Part shown: positions 25,810 to 34,306 of the stretch, piece by piece
Layout: each line of letters begins with the position of its first letter
Numbering within the stretch: the stretch's first letter is position 1
DNA from: Gemmataceae bacterium
Lineage (GTDB): Bacteria > Planctomycetota > Planctomycetia > Gemmatales > Gemmataceae
Assembly: GCA_019752375.1 (NCBI GenBank)
Contig: JAIEMG010000321.1
Coordinates: 1 to 44,610, forward strand
Direction of reading: 5' to 3'
Length of the DNA: 44,610 bases
Made by a program: the position numbers and the translations under genes
Notes under the pieces: generated by a model
The model's database searches: none
Seen by the model: only the letters and a program-made list of their open reading frames with translations
Told to the model about the DNA's origin: nothing

Positions 25810-27093
25810 ATGAAGTACCCCTTGATTCTGCTGAGCCTTGCGCTGGTCGGACTCTACCACGCCAACGGTCGGCCCCACCCGGAAGTTGATTGCGTGCCCG
25901 CGCCTTATGCCGCATGGTCACTGGTTCGCCACGGCTCGCTGGATCTGCGTCCCTATCCGGATTTGCAACCGTACCACGGATCCTGCGTCCGGGAGGCGCC
26001 GGACGGCTCGCTTGTCTCGCGATACCCGCTGGGAAGCACGATCGCGATGGTGCCGTTCGTCGCACCTCTGGCGGCGTTTCGGGAGGCCCCGCCGTCGAGC
26101 AAGCAGATGCAGGTCCTGGGCAAGTTCGCCGCCGCCTGCTACGTCGCGGCGGCTGCGGTGTTTTTCTTTCTGATCTGCCGAGAATTGGCGCCAGAGGCCT
26201 GCTGGCCGGCGACCATTCTCTTTGGCCTGGGGACCTGTCTGTGCAGTGTGGCAAGCCAGGCAATCTGGATGCACGGGCCGGCAACATTCTGGTTGTGCCT
26301 GGCGCTCTGGCTGCTGACCCGATCGGAGGGCCTGACCGCGGCCGGGAGTTGGGCGGTGGGACTTGCCCTCGGCCTCGCCGTTGTAACGCGGCCGACCACG
26401 GCGTTGTTTGCACTGGCGACCGGGACCACACTGCTCGCGCACCGCCAGTGGCGGCTGACCGGCCGGATGGTGATCGCCGGGGCCGCGCCTTGCGTCGTGC
26501 TGTGTGCAGTGAATTGGTGGCAATTCGGCAACCCAATCCTCGGCGGCTATTCCGCCGAGTATGGAGTCAACCCCGCGCCCTGGTGGTTGGGGCTTGCCGG
26601 ATTGCTGGTGGCCCCCTCGCGCGGGTTCCTGGTCTACTCTCCCGCGCTGCTTCTTGCTCCCCTGGGAGTGGTGGCGCTGTGGAATGGCAAAATTGACGAG
26701 GAATCCCAACGCCGCCACATACTCCTGTCGTGGCTTTTCGCGGCTGCCATCACGATCGCGTACTATGCCCGCTGGCACGATTGGAAGGGCGGATGGTGCT
26801 ACGGCCCGCGTTTCCTGTGCGAGGCGATGCCGATCCTGTGCCTGGCGTTCGCGATCGGATACCGCTCGCTGCGGTCCCGCGGGCAACGACACGCGGCCGT
26901 TGGACTGGTCGCGTTGTCCGTGGCCGTCCACTTCGTCGGCGTCTTTGGATACAGCGGGTACGAAAACTGGCAAAGACGCCACGACTTACCCGATCATGGC
27001 CGTTGCTTGTTTGCACTCGAGGACACGCAGATCGAAGCGCACACGCGAGCAATGATCAGGAAGCTGCCGTTTGCGACGGGGGAGCATCGCTAA
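25810..27093 (+). CDS. Polytopic membrane protein, GT-C-like, function unassigned
   Basis: This 427-residue protein has an N-terminal hydrophobic leader and about nine to ten further hydrophobic segments. Residues between the first two carry a conserved-looking loop (HPEVDCVPAPYAAWSLVRHG, then SLVSRYPLGSTIAMVPF) seen in uncharacterised planctomycete membrane proteins of the PMT/GT-C type. No catalytic acidic pair could be assigned with certainty. A good AAAGGAG 8 nt before the ATG sets the start at 25810. It ends 19 nt before the oppositely oriented kinase gene, so the two are convergent. Confidence 0.65.
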   Translation: MKYPLILLSLALVGLYHANGRPHPEVDCVPAPYAAWSLVRHGSLDLRPYPDLQPYHGSCVREAPDGSLVSRYPLGSTIAMVPFVAPLAAFREAPPSSKQMQVLGKFAAACYVAAAAVFFFLICRELAPEACWPATILFGLGTCLCSVASQAIWMHGPATFWLCLALWLLTRSEGLTAAGSWAVGLALGLAVVTRPTTALFALATGTTLLAHRQWRLTGRMVIAGAAPCVVLCAVNWWQFGNPILGGYSAEYGVNPAPWWLGLAGLLVAPSRGFLVYSPALLLAPLGVVALWNGKIDEESQRRHILLSWLFAAAITIAYYARWHDWKGGWCYGPRFLCEAMPILCLAFAIGYRSLRSRGQRHAAVGLVALSVAVHFVGVFGYSGYENWQRRHDLPDHGRCLFALEDTQIEAHTRAMIRKLPFATGEHR

Positions 27094-27112
27094 AAGAGCG
27101 AACAGGCCCATC

Positions 27113-30100
27113 TCACGAGGTGCGAACCTTCAACCTCTGCAAAAGGCTTTCCGCCTGTCCGGGCAGATCCACGGTCATCACTTCGCCCACGATGCCGCGT
27201 CCCTGCAACATCGCAGCCACCTGCGGGTCGGACGCGACGGCCTCACTCACGATTGCGCCGGCGGGTCCAGCCAGTGCAGGTAGTCGCGCCGCCTGACTGA
27301 CAGTGGTGCCAAAGTAATCGAGATGGTCGTTGAGCGTCGCGGCCATCACCGGGCCGCGGTGGATGCCGACGCCGAGGCGGAGACGGCCCGTCTTTTCATC
27401 CGCGGTCAAGGCTTGTTGCAGACCAAGGCCGACTTCCACGGCAGCCAGTGTGCTGGAGAAGACGGCCAGCACGCCGGCATCTTCGGCCTTTACCAGGGCG
27501 CCGCCGTGGCGACGAATGTGCTCTTCCAGGATGCGCAGATGGGCGTGGATCACGCCGAAAGCTGGTGCGTCGCCCATCTCGGCGTACAGGTCGGCCACGC
27601 CGGCCAGCTCCGTGACCAGGAGCGTCATCGTGGCCACGCTCACCATCTGGCCGGGAGACAGCACCTCTCCGGGAAACAGCTCGCGGAAGAGCGCCAGCGC
27701 GGTCGCTCGCGCCGCGGTGAGCGCGTCGTCGCGCGAGGCGGTCCGCTCCACGCGAAGGATCATCTCCTGCGCGTAGTCGTTGGTGATCGCCAGGTACTGA
27801 CTGCCGTCGCGCAGCAGCCGCGGCAGGGTTGGCTCCAGACCGCCGCGCAGCGACAGGTCCCAACGCCGGCCAGGCGCCGATGGCTGCACACGGAAGTCCA
27901 GGGCGTAGGGCAATTGCGGGCCGCGCAGCCGATAGGCGCCTTCCGGAAGATTCAGGTCCAGCTCCATGCACTCGCCTGGATTTAAGCGGACCTGGGCGGC
28001 GACATGCGGAGAATGCACGGGGCCGCCGATGCAGTAAGTGGCCAGCTCCGTCGCGCGGATTTCCGGATGAGCGCGAAAGATCAACTCCACGGAGTTGGCG
28101 AAATCCAGCTCGAAATCGAGGTTGCAGGCGTCGCAGCGGCCATGCTCGCGCAGCTCGCGCAGCGTATCCTTGATCTCGGACGGGATCCGGCACACGGGGC
28201 AGAGGATGTCCCAGAGCAGCAGCACGAGTCCCTCGCGGGCACCGTGCAGCATGGCGGCCGTCACCTGGTCCGGGTCGAGGCCCAGGCGCTTGGCCAGCGC
28301 CAGCGGCCGCATGCGCGCGACTTCCTGGTCCGGCGCCTGCGCCATGAAGTCGCCCAGGCGCTCCAGCACGGCGGCATCGATGCCATGCCGGCTGAGACGA
28401 TCGAGGACCAGTTCGAGCTTGGCGCGGCGCGGCGCGGCCAGCTCGTTGGGCTCTTCGAAGGCGTCGACCGCGGCCCCACTGCCCAGCTTGCCGGTTAGGG
28501 CCGCGTCCATGCGCCGGTAGACCCGATCGAGTGCCTTGTGGCTGCGGATGCCCACTTCCACCGCAGCCAGGGTCCGGCCGATCAGCCCATGCGGTTCGAT
28601 CTGCACCTGGTGCCGCAACAGGGTGCCGCCGCCCCGGGGCGACAGCTCAACCAGGCTCACATACCACTTGAACGGCCCGGCGCGGAACTCGCGCAGGACG
28701 CCCATCCGTCGGCCTTCGACCCACTCGAAGGGATGCTCCTCCCACTGGATCGCCATCCCCATCTTGCGCACCTGGGCGAATCGCTTCATCCCGCCCTCGG
28801 CGTCGCGCTGCTGGCTGAACTCGACGGCGGACAACCCGATCGCGCGGTTGAGCCGTTCCGTGTTCGACACCAGAGGCCACAGTTGCCGGGGTGTTGCGTC
28901 CAGCTCCCAGCTCCAATCGTAATGAATGACGTGAGCGGGATCGGCGACCGGCAAGCGCGGATGCACCGCGATGCTGGTCGCCTCGCCGCGCTGCAAGCGT
29001 TCGATCTCGTGCAGCACGGCCGCGGCATTGGCCGGCCGCCCCTCGGGATCCTTGGCCAGCATGCGCTCGACCAGCCGACAGGCGCCGTCGCTCGCCTCGG
29101 GATTCAAGCGCTGCAGTGCCGGCGGCGGCTCCTGGCAGTGCATTGTCACCAGGGCCAGCGTCGTGGAAGCGTTGAAAGGCGGCTTGCCGGCGAGCATGTG
29201 ATACAACGTCACGCCCATGGAATACACGTCGCTGCGCGGATCGACGTTGTCGCCTTTGCACTGTTCCGGCGCCATGTAGAGCGGCGTGCCGACCATCGCC
29301 CCGGCCTGCGTTACATTCAACGACTCGGTCTCCACCACGTGCCGCGCCAGCCCGAAGTCAGACAGCTTCACGCTGCCAACCGATTCCGGACTCCCGTCCC
29401 CTGACGCCTGACTTCTGACCTCTGACTCCTGACTCCTGTCCCCTGACGCCTGACTCCTGCTCTCTTTGAGCAGGATGTTGTCCGGCTTGATGTCGCGATG
29501 GACGATGCCGCGTTCGTGCGCCTCCAGGAGCGCCCGAGAGACGTCGGCGGTGATGCGCAGGGCGGTTGCTTCATCCAGCCGGCCGCGGCGGTGGAGGACG
29601 CGGCCCAGGTGGTCGCCCGGCACGAACTCCAGGACGAGGTAGTGGATGCCCTGGTCCTCGTTGACGTCGAGGAGGTTGGTCACGTAGGGATTGTTGACCT
29701 CGGCCAGGAGCCGCGCTTCCTTGTGGAAACGCCGCAGCGATTGCGGGCGGCGCGACCATTCGGCACGCAACACCTTGATCGCGACGATCGTGCCATCGCT
29801 GGTGTCCTCGGCGCGATAGACGGTGCCCATGCCGCCTTGGCCCAGCAACTCGTGGAGGTGAAATCGACCGAGTTGCTTCGGCATCTTCTCAGGCAGCGGA
29901 GGCAGGTCCGGCTCAGGCTGGGGCGATGAGGGCGGCGTCATTGCCGCCGGCACGTCGGCGGTGACAAATGCGTCGGATTTCGGCACTTCCCCAATGGGCG
30001 ACGATGGGACAATCAACGTCTCACCGCCTTGCGACGTCGTGCGGATCTGCTCCAGCGCTTCCTCCGCTTCCAGGATCGTCGGACGGTCGCCGGGGCTGAC

Positions 30101-30769
30101 CGCAAGCATGTTCGTGATCAAGCGTCGCAGGTCGGCGTCCGCGGCCGTGGAAGTCAGCAGCTTTGCGGGCACCGACAACGGCGCGCCGGGCGTCGGCGGG
30201 TGCCCGGTGAGCAGCCAGACGAGTAACGCGCCCAGGCCGTATACGTCGGCAGCGCGGCCAAAGCTGCCTTCGCGCTGGGGCTCCGGGGCGAGAAAGCCAG
30301 AAGCAAGGATGGAAGCGATGCCGACGTCCAGTCCGGTGAAGTCGAGCTTCATCCGGCGCTCCGCATCGCATGCGATGGCGTCCGGGGAGAGCTTGCCATG
30401 CGCCAGGCCCAGGCAATGCGCCGCGGCAAGGACACTGGCCAGCAGATGGACGTTTGCCAGGGCATCCAGCGCGGTCTGCGGAACCGCCAAGCACGCATGC
30501 AGATTGGATTCGTAGCCGGGTTCCAGGACGACAAGGGGCGGTTCGTGCTGCAGGTCGAGTTCGGTGACGTTTTGAGCGACGGGATGAGAAAGCAGGGCCG
30601 CCAGCGGCAAGCGTTGGCTCAGCCGCTGCCAGCGCTCGGGATCGGCGTGGGCCGTGGTGAGAACGCGAACCTCCACCGCTGCGTCATCGCTCCGCCGACG
30701 GGCTTGGTATGCGATGCCATCCTTGCCTGCACCGCGCTGGAACAGGAGGTGGTAGTGGTCCAGGCTCAT
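27113..30769 (-). CDS. Pseudokinase-Ser/Thr kinase-SRPBCC-DUF5939-cyclase-like fusion protein
   Basis: This is a 1218-residue multidomain protein. Residues 1-245 resemble a kinase fold lacking HRD and DFG (HGKLSPDA at 124-131, DFTG at 143-146), a likely pseudokinase. Residues 301-595 form a full kinase: GQGGMG (310-315), Lys332, HRDIKPDN (424-431), DFG (471-473), APEQ (500-503). Residues 612-757 look like an SRPBCC lipid/ligand-binding domain. Residues 780-1010 contain CPVC and CDAC (857-882) and match the DUF5939 region that precedes cyclases. Residues 1040-1215 are a class III cyclase homology domain, but the metal Asp positions read TELAG and KAEDAGV, so catalysis is doubtful. An insert at 435-467 is encoded by repeat-like DNA. 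No membrane segment is obvious. Confidence 0.85.
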   Translation of the reverse strand: MSLDHYHLLFQRGAGKDGIAYQARRRSDDAAVEVRVLTTAHADPERWQRLSQRLPLAALLSHPVAQNVTELDLQHEPPLVVLEPGYESNLHACLAVPQTALDALANVHLLASVLAAAHCLGLAHGKLSPDAIACDAERRMKLDFTGLDVGIASILASGFLAPEPQREGSFGRAADVYGLGALLVWLLTGHPPTPGAPLSVPAKLLTSTAADADLRRLITNMLAVSPGDRPTILEAEEALEQIRTTSQGGETLIVPSSPIGEVPKSDAFVTADVPAAMTPPSSPQPEPDLPPLPEKMPKQLGRFHLHELLGQGGMGTVYRAEDTSDGTIVAIKVLRAEWSRRPQSLRRFHKEARLLAEVNNPYVTNLLDVNEDQGIHYLVLEFVPGDHLGRVLHRRGRLDEATALRITADVSRALLEAHERGIVHRDIKPDNILLKESRSQASGDRSQESEVRSQASGDGSPESVGSVKLSDFGLARHVVETESLNVTQAGAMVGTPLYMAPEQCKGDNVDPRSDVYSMGVTLYHMLAGKPPFNASTTLALVTMHCQEPPPALQRLNPEASDGACRLVERMLAKDPEGRPANAAAVLHEIERLQRGEATSIAVHPRLPVADPAHVIHYDWSWELDATPRQLWPLVSNTERLNRAIGLSAVEFSQQRDAEGGMKRFAQVRKMGMAIQWEEHPFEWVEGRRMGVLREFRAGPFKWYVSLVELSPRGGGTLLRHQVQIEPHGLIGRTLAAVEVGIRSHKALDRVYRRMDAALTGKLGSGAAVDAFEEPNELAAPRRAKLELVLDRLSRHGIDAAVLERLGDFMAQAPDQEVARMRPLALAKRLGLDPDQVTAAMLHGAREGLVLLLWDILCPVCRIPSEIKDTLRELREHGRCDACNLDFELDFANSVELIFRAHPEIRATELATYCIGGPVHSPHVAAQVRLNPGECMELDLNLPEGAYRLRGPQLPYALDFRVQPSAPGRRWDLSLRGGLEPTLPRLLRDGSQYLAITNDYAQEMILRVERTASRDDALTAARATALALFRELFPGEVLSPGQMVSVATMTLLVTELAGVADLYAEMGDAPAFGVIHAHLRILEEHIRRHGGALVKAEDAGVLAVFSSTLAAVEVGLGLQQALTADEKTGRLRLGVGIHRGPVMAATLNDHLDYFGTTVSQAARLPALAGPAGAIVSEAVASDPQVAAMLQGRGIVGEVMTVDLPGQAESLLQRLKVRTS
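29396..29460. repeat. CTGACTCCTG-type repeat inserted in frame in a kinase domain
   Basis: A pyrimidine-rich array of CTGACTCCTG-like units lies within the coding sequence. An 18-nt block (GTCCCCTGACGCCTGACT) occurs twice, at 29396-29413 and 29438-29455, exactly 42 nt apart, which keeps frame and encodes the recurring SQASGD. It falls between the catalytic loop (HRDIKPDN) and the DFG motif. Confidence 0.85.
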
Positions 30770-30852
30770 TGAAGCATTCCCCGGTGTGACCTGCGTTGCC
30801 GAGGCTCATTCTATCGCGGGATGCGGGGGCGCTCACGGGCGGGCGCGCAATT

Positions 30853-30884
30853 CTCGTTCCCGGGAGATGGAGCTTGGGAACGAG
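30853..30884. repeat. Palindromic repeat, family H
   Basis: CTCGTTCCC (30853-30861) pairs with GGGAACGAG (30876-30884) around a 14-nt centre. It lies upstream of the large kinase gene and 7 nt from a second, unrelated palindrome (30892-30956). A partial copy appears at the left edge of the window. Confidence 0.75.
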
Positions 30885-30891
30885 TGAATCT

Positions 30892-30956
30892 GTGGCGGCA
30901 GACCTCCAGGTCTGCCGGTATGGACCCTGCCGGCAGACCCGGAGGTCTGCCGCCAC
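30892..30956. repeat. Bipartite palindromic repeat, family D
   Basis: Two 27-bp arms (30892-30918 and 30930-30956) are inverted repeats with one mismatch, separated by 11 nt. Each arm is a hairpin of GGCAGACC-AGGTCTGCC type. The outer ends read GTGGCGGCAG. It lies between the truncated exbB relic and the large kinase gene and has the same arm-hairpin-spacer plan as families B and F. Confidence 0.9.
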
Positions 30957-30997
30957 CCGATCGCAGTCACCGCGTGACGGAACTTGTTTCCGCCGAG

Positions 30998-31438
30998 TCA
31001 GCGTTTGGGGATCGCTCGGATACCGGGATGTTGGTCGTGGCTTTCGTATCTGGTCTCCGTGGGCGCTCGCTGCGGCGGCACTTCGTCGGTTGCGGGTGAT
31101 GGCTCCGTCACGAGCGGCATCGACGTCAAGTCCATCGCCTGCACCACCACCAACAGCTTCTGCGCAGCGCTTTTCAATTTCACCTCGAACTTGCCGACCC
31201 AGTCCTTGAGCATCACATGGGCAAAGACGAGAGGGATCGCAGTGATGAGTCCCAGGGCGGTGGCGAACAGCGCCAGGCCAATGCTGCTCGCCTGGCCAGC
31301 CAGGTCGCCGTTGCCGTCGGCCTGGCCGAGCGCGTCGAAGGTCTGAATCATACTGATGACGGTGCCCAGCAGGCCGAGCATGGTGGCGATCTTGGCGATG
31401 GCCAGGATCGGCGCCAGCAAGAAGTGCGGTGATCGATT
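30998..31438 (-). pseudogene. N-terminally truncated ExbB/TolQ/MotA-family proton-channel relic
   Basis: The reading frame encodes LAPILAIAKIATMLGLLGTVISMIQTF, the second-helix region of ExbB/TolQ proteins, then GLALFATALGLITAIPLVFAH, the third helix, and a C-terminal tail. In-frame upstream there are only six codons before a stop at 31439-31441, so the N-terminal helix and the large cytoplasmic loop of the family (about 80-100 residues) are gone. The nominal TTG start at 31420 has no ribosome binding site. No ExbD/TolR partner is next to it. A low-GC patch begins exactly at the broken end. A short functional version cannot be fully excluded. Confidence 0.7.
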
Positions 31439-31530
31439 TCATTTGCCTATACTACGAATCATAAGATCGTGTGAATCGACTTACATCGTAATACGATTCT
31501 AATGGCGAAATGGATGTCGTCAATCAGAAT
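31431..31530. other. Low-GC patch at the broken end of the exbB relic
   Basis: About 100 bp rich in A and T (for example ATAAGATCG, TAATACGATTC) contrast with the GC-rich surroundings. GAATC-type motifs recur on both strands. It abuts the truncation point of the ExbB-like frame and precedes the HAD gene. It may be a recombination scar or old insertion remnant; no insertion-sequence ends were recognised. Confidence 0.4.
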
Positions 31531-31591
31531 CCGGCCCGGCGCCATCGGTTAGTACGTTGTTTAACCGGACGCCGAAGTACCGATCCGTTCA

Positions 31592-31597
31592 TACAAT
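31592..31597 (+). promoter_or_regulatory. Possible -10 element of a leaderless HAD transcript
   Basis: TACAAT ends 6 nt before the ATG at 31604, and there is no Shine-Dalgarno-like sequence upstream of that ATG. This placement would give a transcript starting at or next to the start codon. No good -35 box was seen at the expected distance. Confidence 0.3.
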
Positions 31598-31603
31598 ACG
31601 CGA

Positions 31604-32272
31604 ATGCGAATCTACCTTTTCGACATTGACGGCACCCTGGTTTCCAGCGGCGGGGCCGGCAAGGCGGCGATGGAAGCGGCGCTGACCGAGGAGTTCGGCG
31701 TGGCGATCGCTGAGCACGGAGTCCCGTTCAGCGGCCGCACGGATCCCTCCATCAGCCGCGACCTGTTTCGGCACTTTGGGGTCGCGGATACGCCCGAGAA
31801 TTGGCAGCGGTTCCTTGCCACTTACCTGCGCTTGCTCCCGGACCTGCTGAAGCGGAACACCGGCCGCGTGTTGCCGGGCATTGCCTCGCTGCTGGAACAA
31901 CTGCGGGCGCGCGACAACGTCTGGTTGGGCCTGTTGACCGGCAACGTGCGCGATGGCGCTCGCATCAAGCTCAGCCATTTCGGCCTGTACCATCACTTCA
32001 CCTTCGGCGGCTTCGGCGACGTGCATCATCAGCGCGACGACGTGGCGCGCGAGGCGCTGGGTGCCGCACGCAGCCACGTCGGCGAGGGCGTGGACCTCGA
32101 TCGCGTCTGGGTGATTGGCGACACGCCGCTGGACATCCGCTGTGCCCGCGCCATCGGCGCCAAGGTTGCCGCGGTGGCAACGGGCTGGCACTCGATGGAA
32201 GAACTGGCCGCGGCCAAGCCGGATATCCTGGTCAGGGACTTCTCTGATCCCGCGCCCCTGCTGCATGACTGA
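31604..32272 (+). CDS. HAD-family hydrolase, phosphoglycolate-phosphatase-like
   Basis: This 222-residue HAD phosphatase has motif I FDIDGTLV (6-13), a helical cap, motif II LLTGN, and motif IV WVIGDTPLDIRCARAIGAK. The length and the DxDGTLxxS start are typical of the phosphoglycolate phosphatase/beta-phosphoglucomutase group. The substrate is not determined. It is the only plus-strand gene in the kinase island and lies between a relic and a kinase gene; the 107-nt gap to the convergent kinase has no obvious terminator. Confidence 0.8.
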   Translation: MRIYLFDIDGTLVSSGGAGKAAMEAALTEEFGVAIAEHGVPFSGRTDPSISRDLFRHFGVADTPENWQRFLATYLRLLPDLLKRNTGRVLPGIASLLEQLRARDNVWLGLLTGNVRDGARIKLSHFGLYHHFTFGGFGDVHHQRDDVAREALGAARSHVGEGVDLDRVWVIGDTPLDIRCARAIGAKVAAVATGWHSMEELAAAKPDILVRDFSDPAPLLHD

Positions 32273-32379
32273 AACGGACTGTTCGCGGTGATTACCGATT
32301 ACCTGGAGCGACTGGCGGGACTGGCGACGTTCGAGTGCTAATTCTACGAACGGTACGTACCGGACGATGTGGCGGCGTG

Positions 32380-34203
32380 TTAGTTCGCCAGTCGGCGTAC
32401 CGTCTTGCCGCTGCCGACGCCGTCGTCCGCGGGGCGGACGTTGCTTCCCGCCGCGATGCCTGACTTCGCCTCGGCTTCCAGGCGCCGGGCATTCGCCGTC
32501 TCGCGTCGTTCGGCTCCGAGCACGGCGCCGACGATCGATCCAATGATACCGAAGCCGACCATGGCGGTATTGGTGGCATCGAGACTGAAGTCGATGCCGA
32601 TCTCGTGGAGTGAAATGCCCTGCCGGCCTACCACGGTGCCGACAAAGTATCCCACGATACCGAAGCCGAGGATGACGAGCCAGACGCGTCGTCGGCCCAA
32701 GGCAGCGCCAGCGAATGCGCCGACGACCGTGCTGCCGATCGCGCGCACCTGAGGCGTGTCCGCGACCGCCAGCGCACCGCCGACGGCAGCGCCGGCAATG
32801 CTTCCCACGATCAAGCCGGCTGCGGTGCCCAGCAGCCAGCGGACGATCATCCAGGCAATTTCGCCCGGTCGAGTGACGGGCCGCTGGCCCGGCATGCGGA
32901 TGCCACGGCCGCTTAACGCTCCGACGATGCCCACTAGCACGCCGGCGCCTGCCATGGCGACGCCGGCAGCCAGGGCAACGCCCTTCCAGAGCGGTTCTCC
33001 CGGCAACTCCCAACCGTTCGCCGACGCCTCGTAGACCAGGAATGCGTCGGCGCCCACCACACCGAGGATGCACGCGGTGCCGCACAGGATGATCAGCCGG
33101 CCCGGCGTGGCCGCGGGCGCCGGCGGGGCCCACGTCACGGTTGACAGCGAGCTCTTTTCGGACGGCGATGGATCGCGCGGGCGGCATGCCTCCAGGTCGG
33201 CCACCACGTCCGCCATTGATGGGTAGCGGTCATCGGCCTTCTTGGCGACCATGCGGCTGAACACCGCGTCCAGGGCCAGCGGCACGTCCGGACGCACCTT
33301 GCGCAGCGACGGGATCGGGTTTTCCCGGTGCGAAAGCAGCTTCTGCATGCTGGTTTCGCCCGTGTACGGCGGACGGCCGACGAGAAGGTAGTGAAGCGTG
33401 CAGCCCAGGCTATAGATGTCGGCGCGCTGGTCGGCACGCTTGGTGTCGATCGCCTGCTCCGGCGCGATGTAATCGAAGCTGCCCATGATGTCGCCGGTCT
33501 GCGTCAGCCCCTCGGCGGTGCCTTCGTGCTTGCTGGGGTCCGTGAAGCGCACCAGGCCCATGTCGAGGATCTTGATCCGGCCCTCCGGGTCCAGCACCAG
33601 GTTGGACGGCTTGATGTCGCGGTGGATCACGCCCTTGTGGTGTGCGTGGTCCAGCCCGCGCGCGGCTTGCAGGATGTAGTCGATCGCCTTGTCCACCGGA
33701 AGCAGGCCGTGTTCCTTCACCAGCCGCGACAGGTCGGTCCCGTCCACCAGCTCCATGACGAAGTAGTAGTTGCCGTTCTGCTGATTGGCGTCGTACGCGG
33801 CGACGATGTTCGGATGCGAGAGCCGGGCCATCGCTTCCACTTCGCGGTGGAAGCGCTTCACCGCCTCTTCCGATTGCGTGACCGATGGGTGCAGCACCTT
33901 GAGCGCGACCGTGCGTTTGAGGTAACGGTGCTGCGCTTCGAGGACGATCCCCATGCCGCCTTCGCCGAGCTTGTTGATGACGGTGTATTCGCCGAAGGTG
34001 AGGCCGCTCGAGTGTCCTTGGGCCAGGACGGACGCCTGATAGGGCGTGAGCTTCTTCTGCTTGACAAGCTCGGCGCCGAGAGCGCCGGGATCGGTCGGAC
34101 GACGGTCGGCGGGAAGGCTTTCCTGAAACGCGGCAACCTCGGCCGGCGTCATCAAACCGCTCTTGCCGAGGCAGTCTTTGAACTGTTCGAGAGTGATCGG
34201 CAC
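32380..34203 (-). CDS. Membrane Ser/Thr protein kinase with glycine-rich multi-helix C-terminus
   Basis: This is a 607-residue kinase. Residues 1-70 form an N-terminal module ending LTPYQASVLAQG...GLTFGEY that is also present in the next two kinases. The kinase core follows: GEGGMG (80-85), Lys102, HRDIKPSN (194-201), DMG (214-216, in place of DFG), APEQ (247-250). The C-terminus (about 372-570) has several Gly/Ala-rich hydrophobic helices (AAGLIVGSIAGAAVGGALAV, AFAGAALG, IIGSIVGAVLGAE) and no large external sensor domain. The polytopic tail distinguishes it from single-pass bacterial kinases and might sense membrane state; that is speculation. A MITE-like element lies 112 nt upstream of its start. 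Confidence 0.9.
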   Translation of the reverse strand: MPITLEQFKDCLGKSGLMTPAEVAAFQESLPADRRPTDPGALGAELVKQKKLTPYQASVLAQGHSSGLTFGEYTVINKLGEGGMGIVLEAQHRYLKRTVALKVLHPSVTQSEEAVKRFHREVEAMARLSHPNIVAAYDANQQNGNYYFVMELVDGTDLSRLVKEHGLLPVDKAIDYILQAARGLDHAHHKGVIHRDIKPSNLVLDPEGRIKILDMGLVRFTDPSKHEGTAEGLTQTGDIMGSFDYIAPEQAIDTKRADQRADIYSLGCTLHYLLVGRPPYTGETSMQKLLSHRENPIPSLRKVRPDVPLALDAVFSRMVAKKADDRYPSMADVVADLEACRPRDPSPSEKSSLSTVTWAPPAPAATPGRLIILCGTACILGVVGADAFLVYEASANGWELPGEPLWKGVALAAGVAMAGAGVLVGIVGALSGRGIRMPGQRPVTRPGEIAWMIVRWLLGTAAGLIVGSIAGAAVGGALAVADTPQVRAIGSTVVGAFAGAALGRRRVWLVILGFGIVGYFVGTVVGRQGISLHEIGIDFSLDATNTAMVGFGIIGSIVGAVLGAERRETANARRLEAEAKSGIAAGSNVRPADDGVGSGKTVRRLAN

Positions 34204-34306
34204 AACACGCCTCCGCGGACCCGCTCCACCGCTGCTCCGACAGGCGGCGTGCTATTGCACAATACCGGGTCGCGGGGGGATGGAACAAGGAAAATGCATG
34301 CGCGGT

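Noticed and set aside
31589..33187. 532-codon minus-strand frame covering the HAD gene
   Set aside because: It is antisense to a HAD gene with all catalytic motifs and out of frame with the kinase gene it partly overlaps.
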